NCBI GenBank assembly: GCA_001600055.1
Contig: BCIV01000008.1
Span: 186,001-250,000, forward strand
DNA: 64,000 nt
From: Filobasidium wieringae
Lineage: Eukaryota > Basidiomycota > Tremellomycetes > Filobasidiales > Filobasidiaceae
Direction: 5' to 3'
Part shown: piece after piece, positions 21,703 through 32,786 of the stretch
Position numbering within the stretch: position 1 is the first letter of the stretch
Layout of the letters: every line of letters begins with the position of its first letter
The notes under the pieces: model-generated
Told to the model about the DNA's origin: nothing
The model's database searches: none
The model's input: only the letters and a program-made list of their open reading frames with translations
Translations under genes and position numbers: made by a program

Positions 21703-21951
21703 GGTCGGTGATCCGGACTGCCAGTCGTGAAATCAAAGGAATCAGAGTAAAAAACAAATCTTGTAGCGTTGAGACCGTATTTGATGGGGATAACATATAG
21801 TACAAAAGTCCCTCTATCGTCTTGTTACACACCAAGACGAGGACTCGAAACAAATCGCAGCGAACATATTCCAGTATAAAAGTCGTTTGGTCATGAATAA
21901 ACCCCACCCGCACCAATCCCTTGCGTCATTCGTGTTTGTGCTGATAAAGGA

Positions 21952-23177
21952 TCATAGGTTACTGCCCCCTTCTTCCCTCTCGATGGCTTCTAGTCGTTTT
22001 ATTTGTCTATAGGCGAAGGTGGGCGATCACAGATCAGTACCGGACTAAAAGGTGAGCGATACAAAGAGAAGAGTGTAGAGACGTACTTGTCCCTGGAAGC
22101 TTCCCTCCATCTCTTCAGCTTGGACGCCTCATGCGTTCTGAACCCAAACAACTTCAAGTCGTACATCTCCGCTTTATTTCCTGCAGCAGCCGTACTGATC
22201 GATCCAATACCTGTTGGAGCTTGACCCAAGAAGCCTTGCTGAGGTGCATTCGGGTTATTCGCTCCAGGATTGTTTGAAGGATTGTTGCTCGAGTTGTTCA
22301 AAGAAGCGTGGCCGGAGGGGGTAGGAGATTTGGAGGGAACCATGTGAGGGTAAACCATGAACAACATGTGAGGGAAAGTGGTTCCGAAGAACGCTCCGTC
22401 GATCGAACCGTGCCTGGTTGATTTGGGGGAGTAGACATCTTCGCATCGAGGACAATAAAGTTTCACTCCTTTTGTGTATGGAGCATCGGACAGACCGACG
22501 GGAAGAAGAGGTTGGTTGTAGCAGTAGACACGGGGGCAGCGTCCGAAATCCGCTTTTCTATATTTCTCCAGCTGTCAATTCAGGAGTCGTCAGTGGAGGA
22601 CACGGTGCAACTATCGGGAAGATGAGGGACGTACCATTTTGGTAAGTCCTCGAGTGGTTATGATGTATCTGGCATGGATCAGACCGTAAAGGAACCTAGC
22701 AGAATTTTCGATAGTTTCTCTTGTTTCTTGATCGAGATCCTCTTCTTCTTCTATGATCGTTCAGGAAATTTAGGATGAATCGATACAGAGGACAATAGCA
22801 CAGTAACTGACCAAGCTGATCCGTGATCAGATCCAGAGCTCGTGAGTAATCGTGAATGACATCCCCGTTCAATCCTGTCAAGTTGAATCGATCTAGGATG
22901 TAATCGTCATCGATTTCCACAAAGTATTCGTTTCCTTTCGTCGATAGGAACCATGTTATCCAGCTACAACGAAGTATATATCTCCATTAGATCGATCTGA
23001 GAGAACACATGACGGCCTGGCCCACCTGTTGGCGTATTCCGAATCTGAACCAGTCGAGTATTCCTCCATCTCCATTTTCTTTCTATGCCTATCCCTTAAG
23101 ACTCTCTGTAATGCCGCTGCAGCTGCTATCGTTCCGGCAAAAAGTAAATCGTCTGCGTAGTTTCCCGTAAATTGCAT
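21952..23177 (-). CDS. CKB1: casein kinase II regulatory (beta) subunit
   Basis: The beta subunit dimerises through a zinc finger and docks the catalytic alpha subunits of CK2. Exon 1 (23177-23026) is N-terminal; exon 2 continues [20 protein letters not shown], the conserved acidic start. Then come [20 protein letters not shown], the zinc finger ([17 protein letters not shown] then [11 protein letters not shown]) and [18 protein letters not shown] low-complexity Asn/Ser/Pro loop ([18 protein letters not shown]) is inserted after the finger, then [12 protein letters not shown]. The last intron joins to [17 protein letters not shown] with the stop at 21952. Paralogs Ckb1/Ckb2 cannot be told apart reliably here, so the number in the symbol is provisional. 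Convergent with aminopeptidase P and divergent from TMS1 over about 325 bp. Confidence 0.92.
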
Positions 23178-23502
23178 ACAGGAGTTGGGAGTCGTGTGAA
23201 GGAGAAGAACGAGGCAGATGAGAGCTCAGAGGGTTCAGAGGTCAGAGGAATGTGAACGTTCCACAACAGGGATGAAGTGGTTGTTCATGCGGATACCATA
23301 GCGAATATGCGTTATTGTGGTTGTTCAGGTCATCGCCGTCTACACCGCCTGACTACTCTGTTCTCGACATACTTTATTACCTTCATCGTCCCTTTCATAG
23401 ATCGAAGGGGATAACTATAGGCTGCTTTGTAGATCTGTCAGATAGTCTGATCAACTATATAGCCGTCTACACAGCGTCGTAGCAAAATCCAACGCAACAA
23501 TC
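23178..23502. promoter_or_regulatory. divergent promoter of CK2 beta and TMS1
   Basis: A 325-bp gap between two start codons pointing away from each other. No coding sequence is seen; it must carry both promoters. No specific factor site could be identified with confidence. Confidence 0.5.
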
Positions 23503-25348
23503 ATGGGCGCCTTACTCTCCTTGCCTCTGCTAGGCATGGCAGGTGGAATCGGTTCAAGCTTGATCTCGGGATTCATGCTATTCATGGGAGGAACAGCCGC
23601 CTCAGCTTTCTGTAAGAGCTGCAATTGCAATTCATCGATCGCTACTCGAGTCGGGTTTGGTGTAAGTATACGGTCTTCCTGTTCAGGAGATGATAGATGA
23701 CTCATACTATCTATCTTTGAATGTAGTTGATCTTTGCTATGGCCTCGATGCTGGCCTACGTCTCGAAGACGGACCTGGCGATTCGTCAGATTGAGAAACT
23801 CAGTTGGGATTGGATCAAGATGGATTGTACAGGTGGAAAATGTTACGGTCTTCTTGCAGTAAGCTATACACCTTGCCTTATCGCGAGCGAGAGGCAAAAT
23901 GATAAACGTCGTGACGAACGCAGGTTCATCGGTTCGAATTCGCTCTTGTCATTTTCCACGGTATCCTAGCTCTCTTACTTCTTGGCGTTAAATCCACAAA
24001 AACCAAACGGTCCGCCATTCAGAACGGTTGGTGGGGACCTAAACTCCTTGCCTTCTTCCTCTTCTCTTTCCTCTCTTTTCTCATCCCCAACGAATTCTTC
24101 ATGTTCTACGGGAAATACATCGTGCCTATTGGGGCATTCCTATTCATTCTGATCGGACTTGTCCTGCTCGTGGACTTCGCTCATACTTGGTCGGAAACTT
24201 GTTTGGACAAGTGGGAGAATTCCGAGAGTAACACTTGGCAATTCGTCCTCGTTGGTAGCACGTTTGGATTGTACCTGGGTGCCATCGGAATGACTATCGT
24301 CCTCTACGTGTTCTTCGCCGGATCCGGATGCGGGACGAACACCTTCTTTATCACCTTCAACCTCGTCCTTTCCATCATATCTACCTTGATCTCCATCGCT
24401 CCTTCCGTTCAATCTGCGAACCCTAAATCAGGATTGGCTCAGGCTTCGATGGTCGCTGCCTACTGCACTTACTTGACCGCTTCTGCCGTAGCAAACCACA
24501 ATGAACACGGTCATGGTCAATGCAATCCCCTCCACAGGAACGGAACGAAAACGACAACCGTTCTCCTCGGAGCACTATTTACTTTCCTGGCTATCGCTTA
24601 TTCCACCTCCAGAGCCGCGACTTCGTCAAAAGCCTTGGTAGGCAACAACCCTTCCCGAGGAGCTATTGTTTTGGAGGAAGAGTCATCCTCAGAAGGTCAG
24701 GTCAGATTGATCACCAGCCAACCTAAACCTAGGAAGAACGAGATGAGGTATCAGGCGATAAAGGCTGCTGTTGAGGCTGGAGCCTTGTCTGCTAGTTATC
24801 TCGATGAGCCAGAGAACGACTCTGATGATGAGGATGAGGAGATGGGTGGAAGGGGTGTCGGGGAAGAGAGGGACGATGAGAGGTCCGGAACGAGGTACAA
24901 CGTGAGTTGGCTTCGGTAACGCCGCGGTGAGGGGGATTCGTGCTGATCATTTCACTTCGATTTGCAGTATTCTTGGTTCCACGCCATCTTCATCCTTGCA
25001 GCGATGTACGTCGCGGGTCTTCTCACGGACTGGTAAGTATCGTCCGCCTCTTCTGTTCTCCACCCGCTCATTATCTTTTGGTACCACGCAGGCGCGTGGT
25101 CAGTACCACTCCAACCTCTTTCCAATCTTCAGACGGCCCCTCGGAGGGAGAAGATGTGTTCATCGGACGATCAGAAGCGGCAATGTGGATGAGAATTATC
25201 AGTGCTTGGGTCTGTTATGCTATTTACGGATGGTCTTTGTGAGTTCGCTGGTAGAAATCTGTGGGATAGGAAAGCGGTGGGCTCACGCGGATTGACGGGA
25301 TCTAGAATCGCCCCGCTTGTCTTGCCCGACAGGTTCGGAAACGAGTAA
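23503..25348 (+). CDS. TMS1: serine incorporator / TMS1 family membrane protein
   Basis: A multi-pass membrane protein of the SERINC family, which in yeast localises to the vacuole/endosome and in animals scrambles lipids and favours serine-lipid synthesis. The N-terminal exon begins MGALLSLPLLGMAGG with the Cys motif FCKSCNCNSS. Later exons give conserved SERINC phrases: IQNGWWGPKLLAFF, FYGKYIVPIGAFLFILIG, DFAHTWSETCLDKWE, CGTNTFFITFNLVLSII, and near the end YNYSWFHAIFILAAMYVAGL, WMRIISAWVCYAIYGWSL. About ten hydrophobic segments. A charged acidic loop (SYLDEPENDSDDEDEEM) precedes the last membrane segments. The final exon encodes IAPLVLPDRFGNE and the stop is at 25348. Around 490 residues, the usual length. 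Confidence 0.93.
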
Positions 25349-25804
25349 ACCGATTCGAGACGTGGGACACGAGGAACGAGGTTGTATAACTTGCGATGTC
25401 ATGTAAGGACAGCAGTATGGAGTATTATTGGTGAATTGGTCGTAGGAATTGCCGTTGGTTCATTGGCCCCGGGGGTAGTACAATCTTCGTACTGGAGCTC
25501 TAGCACCATCCCTCTTCACACATTTTGCTTATCTAAGACCACGACAACCATAATGATCCTGTTCGTAGAGATGACAACGGGGGAAGCCCATTTTCTATGC
25601 TGGAGCACAATTTGGATCAGAGGATCATGAAGGATTGCACTCTGACTTGGTCACGCGATGCTGGGAGTCTATGAGCGGTAACGAGGGGTGTGGCAGTAGG
25701 GTCCTCAACCTCAGACCAATCGCTGAAGTGGTCTATCTGATGCTTCGATCGCTGGTGACAAAATACATAATATATTGATGCACAACTTTTAGTTCGATGT
25801 CAAA
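25349..25804. other. intergenic between TMS1 and tRNA-Arg
   Basis: 3' flank of TMS1 and upstream flank of the tRNA gene. A short open frame at 25382-25630 shows no similarity to a known family and is not called. Confidence 0.5.
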
Positions 25805-25887
25805 GCCCGGTTGGCCCAATGGTAAGGCGTGTCTTTCCTATTGTTGGTCTGAGGACGAGATTCTGGGTTCGATCCCCAGGCTGGGTT
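25805..25887 (+). tRNA. tRNA-Arg (anticodon CCT) with 11-nt intron
   Basis: The cloverleaf is complete: acceptor GCCCGGT pairs with GCTGGGT, the D arm is GCCC...GGC with AATGGTAA loop, and the anticodon stem TGTCT/GGACG surrounds loop TTCCTA-A. The T arm is CTGGG-TTCGATC-CCCAG. The anticodon CCT reads the Arg codon AGG. An 11-nt intron (TTGTTGGTCTG) follows position 37, the canonical site. A and B box promoters are intact. The paralogous gene at 33177-33259 has the same intron length. Confidence 0.9.
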
Positions 25888-26298
25888 TTACCTTTTTGAC
25901 TTGTTCATGCTGGATGATACTGACTTTTCCTCCCATATACTGTAGGTCTCGACGAAGTCTCTGTCGTTCTTGGTCTTTTTGAGCTGAAGGCCTTTTTCAA
26001 TTCCTCTAGCAATTGGCTTGATGTCATGGTTTCGGATCTCTCTGATCCTGTCTTCTTTCAAATCGGTGATGCGTACTTTGACTTCGGTATGTTTTTTCGG
26101 TACAGGTCTCCTCACAGACTTTTTCTTTGCCCCATTCTTCTTCCCAGTCTCATTTTTGAGGTTCTTCTTGTGTGAACCAGCGATAGCTGCTGAGAATTCA
26201 CTATGAATTTGATAGGTCCGTAAATACGGGTGTCCTGACGGACAGAGTAGCCTGATCTGGCATCCGCATCTCAACCGACCGTGCCCATGGTCCATCAT
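25888..26298 (-). CDS. hypothetical basic protein next to the tRNA
   Basis: A 136-codon open frame with no family I recognise. The first 40 residues look unremarkable; residues 43-115 are very Lys/Arg-rich (KKNLKNETGKKNGAKKKSVR, then KKHTEVKVRITDLKEDRIRE), consistent with a nucleic-acid-binding or nucleolar protein. The stop codon directly abuts the 3' end of the tRNA gene on the other strand. A splice-like TCAG near 26235 means the N-terminal part may instead be upstream of a shorter exon. It could be a chance frame; the basic composition and length are the only support. Confidence 0.35.
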   Translation of the reverse strand: MMDHGHGRLRCGCQIRLLCPSGHPYLRTYQIHSEFSAAIAGSHKKNLKNETGKKNGAKKKSVRRPVPKKHTEVKVRITDLKEDRIREIRNHDIKPIARGIEKGLQLKKTKNDRDFVETYSIWEEKSVSSSMNKSKR

Positions 26299-26520
26299 AC
26301 GGATGCAACCTGCTCACTCTCACAGCAACCATTGAATCACATCTGAATATAAAGGTTGTAAATTCTGTCTGATATTATGGAGGAGCGCAAAGACGCTGTC
26401 ATACAGCGGTGGTTATCGATCCGTGAGATATTCTATCATGTTCAGGTGGAAGGCTAGAATGACTGAGCTACAAGAATGGGTATTGCTGAGGAAGAAACGA
26501 GAATGTTGCGGAGGGTAGTG

Positions 26521-27135
26521 TTATAGCTGCACGCCTCGAGGGTATCTTCGATGCACCATCAACTGGAAAGTATAAGAAATCACCTCGTCAGTCTTTCACG
26601 CTGATGAAACAGCTCCATCATCTACTCACCTGACATCCGCAGAATCCAACGAAAAGAGCGTACATGAAGGCGGCCATGTAGCAAACCCTAGCTACGGCTG
26701 AGGGATCATTGGGGTCCTTGGTGGATCCGGTTAGAGCTTCCGTACGGCCGGCAAAGGCAAGACCGAACTAGTTGGTTTGCAGAAGAGAGGTCAGAGACTT
26801 TGAGTCGGGTGTAATTTCTTGGCCTAATGTAAAGAGGCTTACGACTAACAGACAGCGAACAAAGGCATGATTAGCTTCTGATGCGCTGCGGTCAGCCTGA
26901 ATATAACGCACCAGTCAAGATCACAACGCCAAACACAGAGAGAACAGTACAGCATCCCGCTGTAGTTTTGAACGATCCGGTGATGAGGTGACAATATTGA
27001 TTCAATTCGTACGTGGAATTAGGGATATGACAATGAAGCAAGCAGTTCAGACATCAGTGTCCATTCGAGAATCGAAAGGTCAGAACGCGACTGACCTAAA
27101 GGAGCTGACACTACGGGGCGCATTGCTAAAGCCAT
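26521..27135 (-). CDS. V-ATPase subunit f (RNASEK / YPR170W-B homolog)
   Basis: A small two-helix membrane subunit of the V-ATPase Vo ring (yeast YPR170W-B, animal RNASEK). Exons read by frame: 27135-27096 (MALAMRPVVSAPL), 26959-26912 (AGCCTVLSVFGVVILT), 26767-26630 (FGLAFAGRTEALTG, STKDPNDPSAVARVCYMAAF, MYALFVGFCGCQ) and 26562-26521 (LMVHRRYPRGVQL). The order and phrases CCTVLSxFGVVIL, GSxxDPxD, AVAxxxYxAA and FCGxQ match the yeast protein. To keep frame between exons 2 and 4 either a 2-nt exon (26843-26844) or a 35-nt exon is needed; the 2-nt version gives 89 residues and a gap-free fit to the yeast length. Met at 27135 or 27123 may be the start. It diverges from COQ1. Confidence 0.8.
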
Positions 27136-27475
27136 ATTGTAAGAGTTGGATGCGCTGTAACGTCTGGTGTAGATATCTGAGAGGATCTTCAAACCCGAAG
27201 ATGATTGATGAGATTACTTACTGCACCATACCCAACATGCGATGACGGGAGGCGGACATGGTCGATGACAACAGACCGGACATGACGAACACTACACATG
27301 TCCGCTTCTTCACGGCAACCGTCTTCCGATCGCAGAAAGTTCATATTCAAACCGAGTTAGTGAAGCCTTCGTAGTCAAAGCTGGTCTCGCTGCTGCCATC
27401 ACATCATACCATTCACCCCAAACAGCGTACAGACAGTCACAATAGCTAGTCGTTTGCCAAATATACACAGACGCA
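27136..27475. promoter_or_regulatory. divergent promoter of V-ATPase f and COQ1
   Basis: A 340-bp region between opposite starts. A short minus-strand ATG frame at about 27259 (MSASRHRMLGMVQ, ending at a GTAAGT donor) could be part of a spliced 5' leader of the V-ATPase f transcript. No other feature. Confidence 0.4.
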
Positions 27476-29079
27476 ATGCCTTCCGCTCCCGCCTACTCTG
27501 CCGCATTTGCGAGACGGTTATGCCGTTCGCGAACTCTTCCAAGATCGGTAACAGCATCTCTTGCTCGTTCGGCGAGTTCTGCCACAGCAACAGTACCGAG
27601 CAGTTCAAGAACCTATGATTCTACTTCTCCTGAACCTCCAAAACCTGCCATGCTCTCATCCCTTCCTACCATCTCATCGGAACTTTCCAACCTCAAATCA
27701 TCCCTGTTCCACCTACTAGGATCGTCCCATCCATCACTCGATGCTGTCGCCAAATACTACTTTCAAGCAGAAGGAAAGCATCTGCGACCTATGCTTGTTC
27801 TATTATTGGCTCAAGCTACGAACGGACTGGGAGGTGCAGCCTGGGATCAGATGGCAGCACAAGAAAAGGAGGATATACGATTAGGAAGGGGAGTAGACGA
27901 AAGCTTGACAAGTGTTGAAGGAGTATTGAATGATTGGAACCCAGAGCAAATGGGTATGGAAGGAGAGGGGGATATGATATTTGCGGAACCATACGACGCT
28001 ACTGCCGACCGATCGGCCATGAGAAAAGCGACCTCTACCCCTACTGAAGACTCTGCTTCAAATATCTCCCTCTCTTCCTTGCTCAGCAGTCTATCCTCGT
28101 CATCCACCTCATCCAAATCTACCACCGAGTCCGACCTTCCAACTTCTTCAACTCCGATCCTCTCAACTCAGCGTCGTTTAGCCTCGATCACCGAGATGAT
28201 CCACGTCGCTTCCCTCTTACACGACGATGTCATCGATACTTCTCCTTTACGTAGAGGACTACCTTCAGCCCCTCAACAATTCAGCAACAAGCTCTCCATC
28301 TTGGCAGGTGACTTTCTTCTCGGCCGAGCATCAGTGGCATTGGCTCGATTAGGGTCAAATGAGGTAGTCGAGCTTCTAGCTACTGTGATTGCCAACCTTG
28401 TGGAAGGAGAGGTTATGCAGCTTCGGGCTGCACCAGCTGGGTCATCGTCTGCGGCTAACGCCGACTCGAAGCCTAGCAAGGAAGCCTTCGAGATTTATAT
28501 GAGGAAGACTTATTTAAAGACGGCCAGTCTGATGGCAAAGAGTGCGAGAGCAGCTGTCATTCTCGGAGGAGCCGGTCGAGGTTATGGAAAGACGGCCGAG
28601 GAGATCGAGGAGGGAGAGCGATTGAAGGATATAGCATACGGATACGGAAGAAACTTGGGAATTGCCTTTCAGGTAAGAGCTGGCGTCATAGTAGAATAGA
28701 GCCGCTACTGACTGTCTTTTCTTGGTATCCAATCTCACAGCTCATAGACGACATGTTGGATTTCCTCCCTCCATCTCCCGAACTCGGAAAACCTGGTCTT
28801 GGAGCGGACCTGTCCTTGGGATTGACGACTGCACCTTCTTTGTTCGCCTGGCAAACCAACCCTGCGCTGGGACCCCTTATTGCCCGAAAATTCTCTGAAC
28901 CAGGCGATGTCGAGAGAGCGAGGGAGATGGTTACGGAGAGCGACGGTCTAGAAAAGACGAGAAAATTGGCCGAACGATTTGCGACGGAAGCTAGGAAGGG
29001 TGTCGAGCTATTGCCACCGAGTGAGGCGAGAGAGGCGTTGATCGCATTGACGAAGAAGGTCGTGGAGCGAGTAGCATGA
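27476..29079 (+). CDS. COQ1: long-chain trans-polyprenyl diphosphate synthase (ubiquinone side chain)
   Basis: Makes the polyprenyl tail of coenzyme Q in mitochondria. Two exons, 27476 to about 28672 and 28741-29079, joined at GIAFQ-LIDDMLDF. The N-terminus is Arg/Ser/Ala-rich without acidic residues (FARRLCRSRTLPRSVTASLA), a typical mitochondrial presequence. Motifs: substrate-binding GKHLRPMLVLLLAQA, first Asp-rich motif LLHDDVIDTSPLRRG, LAGDFLLGRASVALA, and second Asp-rich motif LIDDMLDF. A Ser/Thr-rich insertion of about 100 residues lies between GKHLRP and the first Asp-rich motif (residues ~140-235), longer than in yeast Coq1. The chain length made (C45-C50) cannot be read directly. It ends with ALTKKVVERVA. 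Convergent with the ubiquitin gene. Confidence 0.92.
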
Positions 29080-29615
29080 GACGATAGTTTGCATTGATTA
29101 GTACCGCATTAGATAGACCTGTGACACTTTTTGTATACCGTAACGACATGAGAGAACACCTGAATAGATACTCGCCTCCAGACAAGTGCTAAAACGACCC
29201 GCTATCCGCGCGCCCCTCAAAGGTGGACGGACAATCAGTGTCGGCAGAAATCACACTCCTTGAGTCGACACAGGTAGCTAGACCACTGCCGGTGGAACAA
29301 TGAGGATAACGAAGTGACGAACCTGCATCGCTGTGTCATGAGCTTGTATTGCAAGGAATGAACTTCAATATCACTAACAGTTCAGTAGACTCGAATTCGA
29401 AGACGCCAAGAAGTAAAGTTCAAACAGATATAATATCATTCACAAATTGTTGACAAAGGACCACTCCATGATGGGTGAGTACAAAACTTAGAACACAAAC
29501 AAAGGGCTTCTCAATGCTTCAGGTTGTTTCCCGACGTTCGAAATGACGATTTGTGTAACCGCTCAGATCGTTCGATGGAACCTTTTCGCGTCTCGCTCTA
29601 TCTCAGGGGGAGAGG
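29080..29615. other. convergent 3' intergenic, COQ1 / ubiquitin
   Basis: About 535 bp between two gene ends. I looked on the minus strand for a ribosomal-protein tail (L40 or S27a) that could be spliced to the ubiquitin upstream and saw none. No gene is recognised here. Confidence 0.5.
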
Positions 29616-30148
<533 letters not shown>

Positions 30149-31130
30149 TGTTTGAGAGTGTTGGTCGTTTGTAGTATTGGTGTGGATGTAACTGTGATAA
30201 TCGACAACAGATAGTGAGGCGAAAGGGAGATTGTATTTGTTGATCAGCTTGCGATCTTGTGGCTATATATACGATCCGGAGTGGCAAAGGAAGCAATGGA
30301 TAGTGCTAGAGAAGATCGGATTGATTGGTAATGAGGTGGTTTGCCTCAATTCCAGTAGATGCTTCTCGTACGTTTATTGTCCGTCCTTGATAGAGACGAT
30401 GACGAAGTGTATGGGGTTTCCGGACAATCCGATGATGGGATCAAGGATGCAGTGATGACGAAGACGTGGAGGGGATGACAAGGACAAGTGGAGGAAAGAC
30501 TTACAAGTGCGTGTAGGTGTATACGAACTTTGAGGTGGTTACGAGTCGAAAGGTAGGATATGTTGATGAGGTTGATGAGTTGGCTGGTTATATAGTTCCT
30601 TCCCAAAGGGGAACAAGGGTGAGAGTGCGACTGAGAGAGGGCGAGTGGCGATGACACGATCGTTGACTGCTCACCTCCCACGGCCAAGACCGCGGACGCG
30701 TTACGTTACCGGCCATCGGCATTACGGATGCAGATTCGCCTCCTGCACTGATAAGAATCATCCTACGGTAATCATTCGTCATCTCCGTTCTCACGCGTTG
30801 CTCCGGTGATTATATCTACTTCTACGCAGTGTACATTTGGTAGACTATTCTCTGGTATACAAGCCGACACTACAACAGACTTCATTTCGATTCGTCGCTA
30901 CATCTCTGATTGACACTATCATCTGAGCTCAAACGAGCCGCTTCCTCGCGAAGGCACGTGGGCAAGCGACAGCTCTTGGAACCTGCGTGAATAAAATGGT
31001 CAGGAATGATAGAGCAGATATAGGAATTTAACATCGCCCTTACGGTTCAGAATTCTGATGATGAAAGTAATAACCCTTTTTCCATACCGAACAATCAGCT
31101 ATCTCCTCTTCTTAGTCCTGTAGTACCATC
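30149..31130. other. intergenic: ubiquitin promoter and GID4 3' flank
   Basis: About 980 bp. The left part (30149-30800) is the promoter and leader of the ubiquitin gene. The right part may carry a last small exon of GID4: after a GTGAGT donor at the end of the GID4 frame, a CACGCAG acceptor near 30985 opens VPRAVACPRAFARKRLV and a stop near 30930. No other gene is recognised. Confidence 0.4.
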
Positions 31131-32786
31131 TCAACTCACCTTCAAAACAGGGTAACCAGGTCTTGCATCTCTCTCCCTCTCTGCTCTTCTGGAGGAAGCT
31201 CTTCGTAACATGGAAGGCCTATCGGGACTCGTCATGGGAGGAGGACAAGGTAAGATAGACACGCCTTCCTCTTGTATCGTACCTCTCGGTTGAGGAGGGC
31301 TCGACGGCGGTAGAGGAGGCGTGGATGATGGTAGACGAGTCCCGGCTGACGAGCTCATGCGTCTCGTAGTGTTTGGCCTGCTAGGCAGATACACCGTCTC
31401 TCTCCTGCTGCCCGTAAAAGATCCAACTGAAGTTTGAGGGGAAGCGTCATGGGCCTCGAGTTCTAGTTGCAAGTAGTAGAACCCCGCAAAGCTCGCTCCG
31501 CTAATGTCCTTCACCTTGTGATCCGGTACCAAGAACCTCTCCTTCCACCTCATAAACACGTATCCTCGCTCTCTCATCGTCCCTTCCGGTCCTCTTTCTC
31601 GATCAGGCATGGTCAACCCAGGTCGACGTAGTTCAGAGCGAACTTGTCGGAATCTATCAAACCGGGACCAGTGCCGAAGATCGTCCTGCTCAGTCGCTTG
31701 AGCGTAGTATCGTGTTCCGGTAAGAAATCCGTATTTCTCCCCGACTATCTCCCCTGAGAAGAACGTAGTCAACTTCGGATGAGCATCTGTCAGGTGACTG
31801 ATGCTGAGGTAACCACTGAGTATGGACGAAGCAAAATCGACGTCGAGAATCCGGACCTCGACTTCATAAGAAGATCGACCTGAAGTTTGTTTCCCCCGAA
31901 ACACGGAACCAGGGTAAAGTGTTCCTCGACCAGGAGATGAACGTCGTAGACGAGCGATATCAAGCAAGGGGTTGGGCGGTGTCTCGTTGAGAACCGGCTG
32001 ATTGTAAGTGGAATTTACCGATTCTGTTGCCGGGCTATTCGTGAACGCATGAGAGTGGCTCTCGGGTAGCATATCTACCTTGTCGAATGAGAAAGCCGTG
32101 CCTTCCAGTGGATCAATTCCTTTGCTTTCGTTAGAAGTATCGATCGTGGTGGGCTCCGCCGTTTCCCCCACTATCTCTACTAGCGGCTGCTCCCCTGGAG
32201 GAAAGAACGAGAGGGGTGGGAAAGAAGGTAGGCTACTGCCAGTTTGAAGGTGCGGATGATACGATTGAGGTGATGTAAGGACCGGTTGCGACGGCATTGA
32301 TGTGTCGTGCTGCTGCGGTATTGGAGTTTCCAGCGAAGATATCTGAGAGTTGTTCTGTGCGATGAGCGGTGATGAATGCAATGAGAAACTGTCGGATGGT
32401 CGAGGTAGGGTTGACGGTCCGATGGCTAGACACCTAGAACATAGACCGCCCATCGGAGAGTCCCGTACTACCCCGGTAGGATTCGAAGGGATAGGCACCT
32501 GCTGTATGGATTCATGAGCTTCGAGCGTCGCCTCCCTGAGCAGGACTTCTCCAATGCTGGTCATTTCAGTCGTCCCGCCGATCCGTGCACCGTCTTCTGA
32601 TAATGTGGAGTCAGTTGCAGGGAGTCTGAGCAGAACATGACACCTAGAGCATTTGATTGTGGTATCCAGGTCTCCGATCCTGCTGGAAGATGAGGCAGGA
32701 GAAGTAGCCGAGACCTGCCCATCTAGCAAGGAAGATCCTGTGACCGGCATGTCAAGAACGGCTTGAGCGATTGTGTCGTGTTCCAA
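31131..32786 (-). CDS. GID4: GID4/Vid24 family, substrate receptor of the GID/CTLH E3 ligase
   Basis: Gid4 recruits N-terminal-proline (Pro/N-degron) proteins, such as gluconeogenic enzymes, to the GID/CTLH ubiquitin ligase. About 551 residues in one frame. Residues 1-280 are Ser/Pro/Thr-rich and disordered, with two CxxC-type pairs (KCSRCHVLL and LCSRCLAIG) that could form a small zinc ribbon. The Vid24 beta-barrel starts at LYPGSVFRGKQTSGRSSYEV and continues VEVRILDVDFASSILSGYL, TTFFSGEIVGEKYGFLT, MRWKERFLVPDHKVKDISGA and SFAGFYYLQLELE. The C-terminal Ser/Pro tail follows. A donor-like GTGAGT overlaps the last codons, so a further exon may replace the last residue. The long N-terminal region is larger than in yeast Gid4. 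Confidence 0.9.
   Translation of the reverse strand: MEHDTIAQAVLDMPVTGSSLLDGQVSATSPASSSSRIGDLDTTIKCSRCHVLLRLPATDSTLSEDGARIGGTTEMTSIGEVLLREATLEAHESIQQVPIPSNPTGVVRDSPMGGLCSRCLAIGPSTLPRPSDSFSLHSSPLIAQNNSQISSLETPIPQQHDTSMPSQPVLTSPQSYHPHLQTGSSLPSFPPLSFFPPGEQPLVEIVGETAEPTTIDTSNESKGIDPLEGTAFSFDKVDMLPESHSHAFTNSPATESVNSTYNQPVLNETPPNPLLDIARLRRSSPGRGTLYPGSVFRGKQTSGRSSYEVEVRILDVDFASSILSGYLSISHLTDAHPKLTTFFSGEIVGEKYGFLTGTRYYAQATEQDDLRHWSRFDRFRQVRSELRRPGLTMPDRERGPEGTMRERGYVFMRWKERFLVPDHKVKDISGASFAGFYYLQLELEAHDASPQTSVGSFTGSRRETVYLPSRPNTTRRMSSSAGTRLPSSTPPLPPSSPPQPRGTIQEEGVSILPCPPPMTSPDRPSMLRRASSRRAERERDARPGYPVLKVS

Noticed and set aside
29080..29615. A ribosomal protein (L40 or S27a) tail for the ubiquitin gene
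   Set aside because: None of the conserved phrases of either tail was seen on the minus strand, and the fourth exon ends in an in-frame stop.
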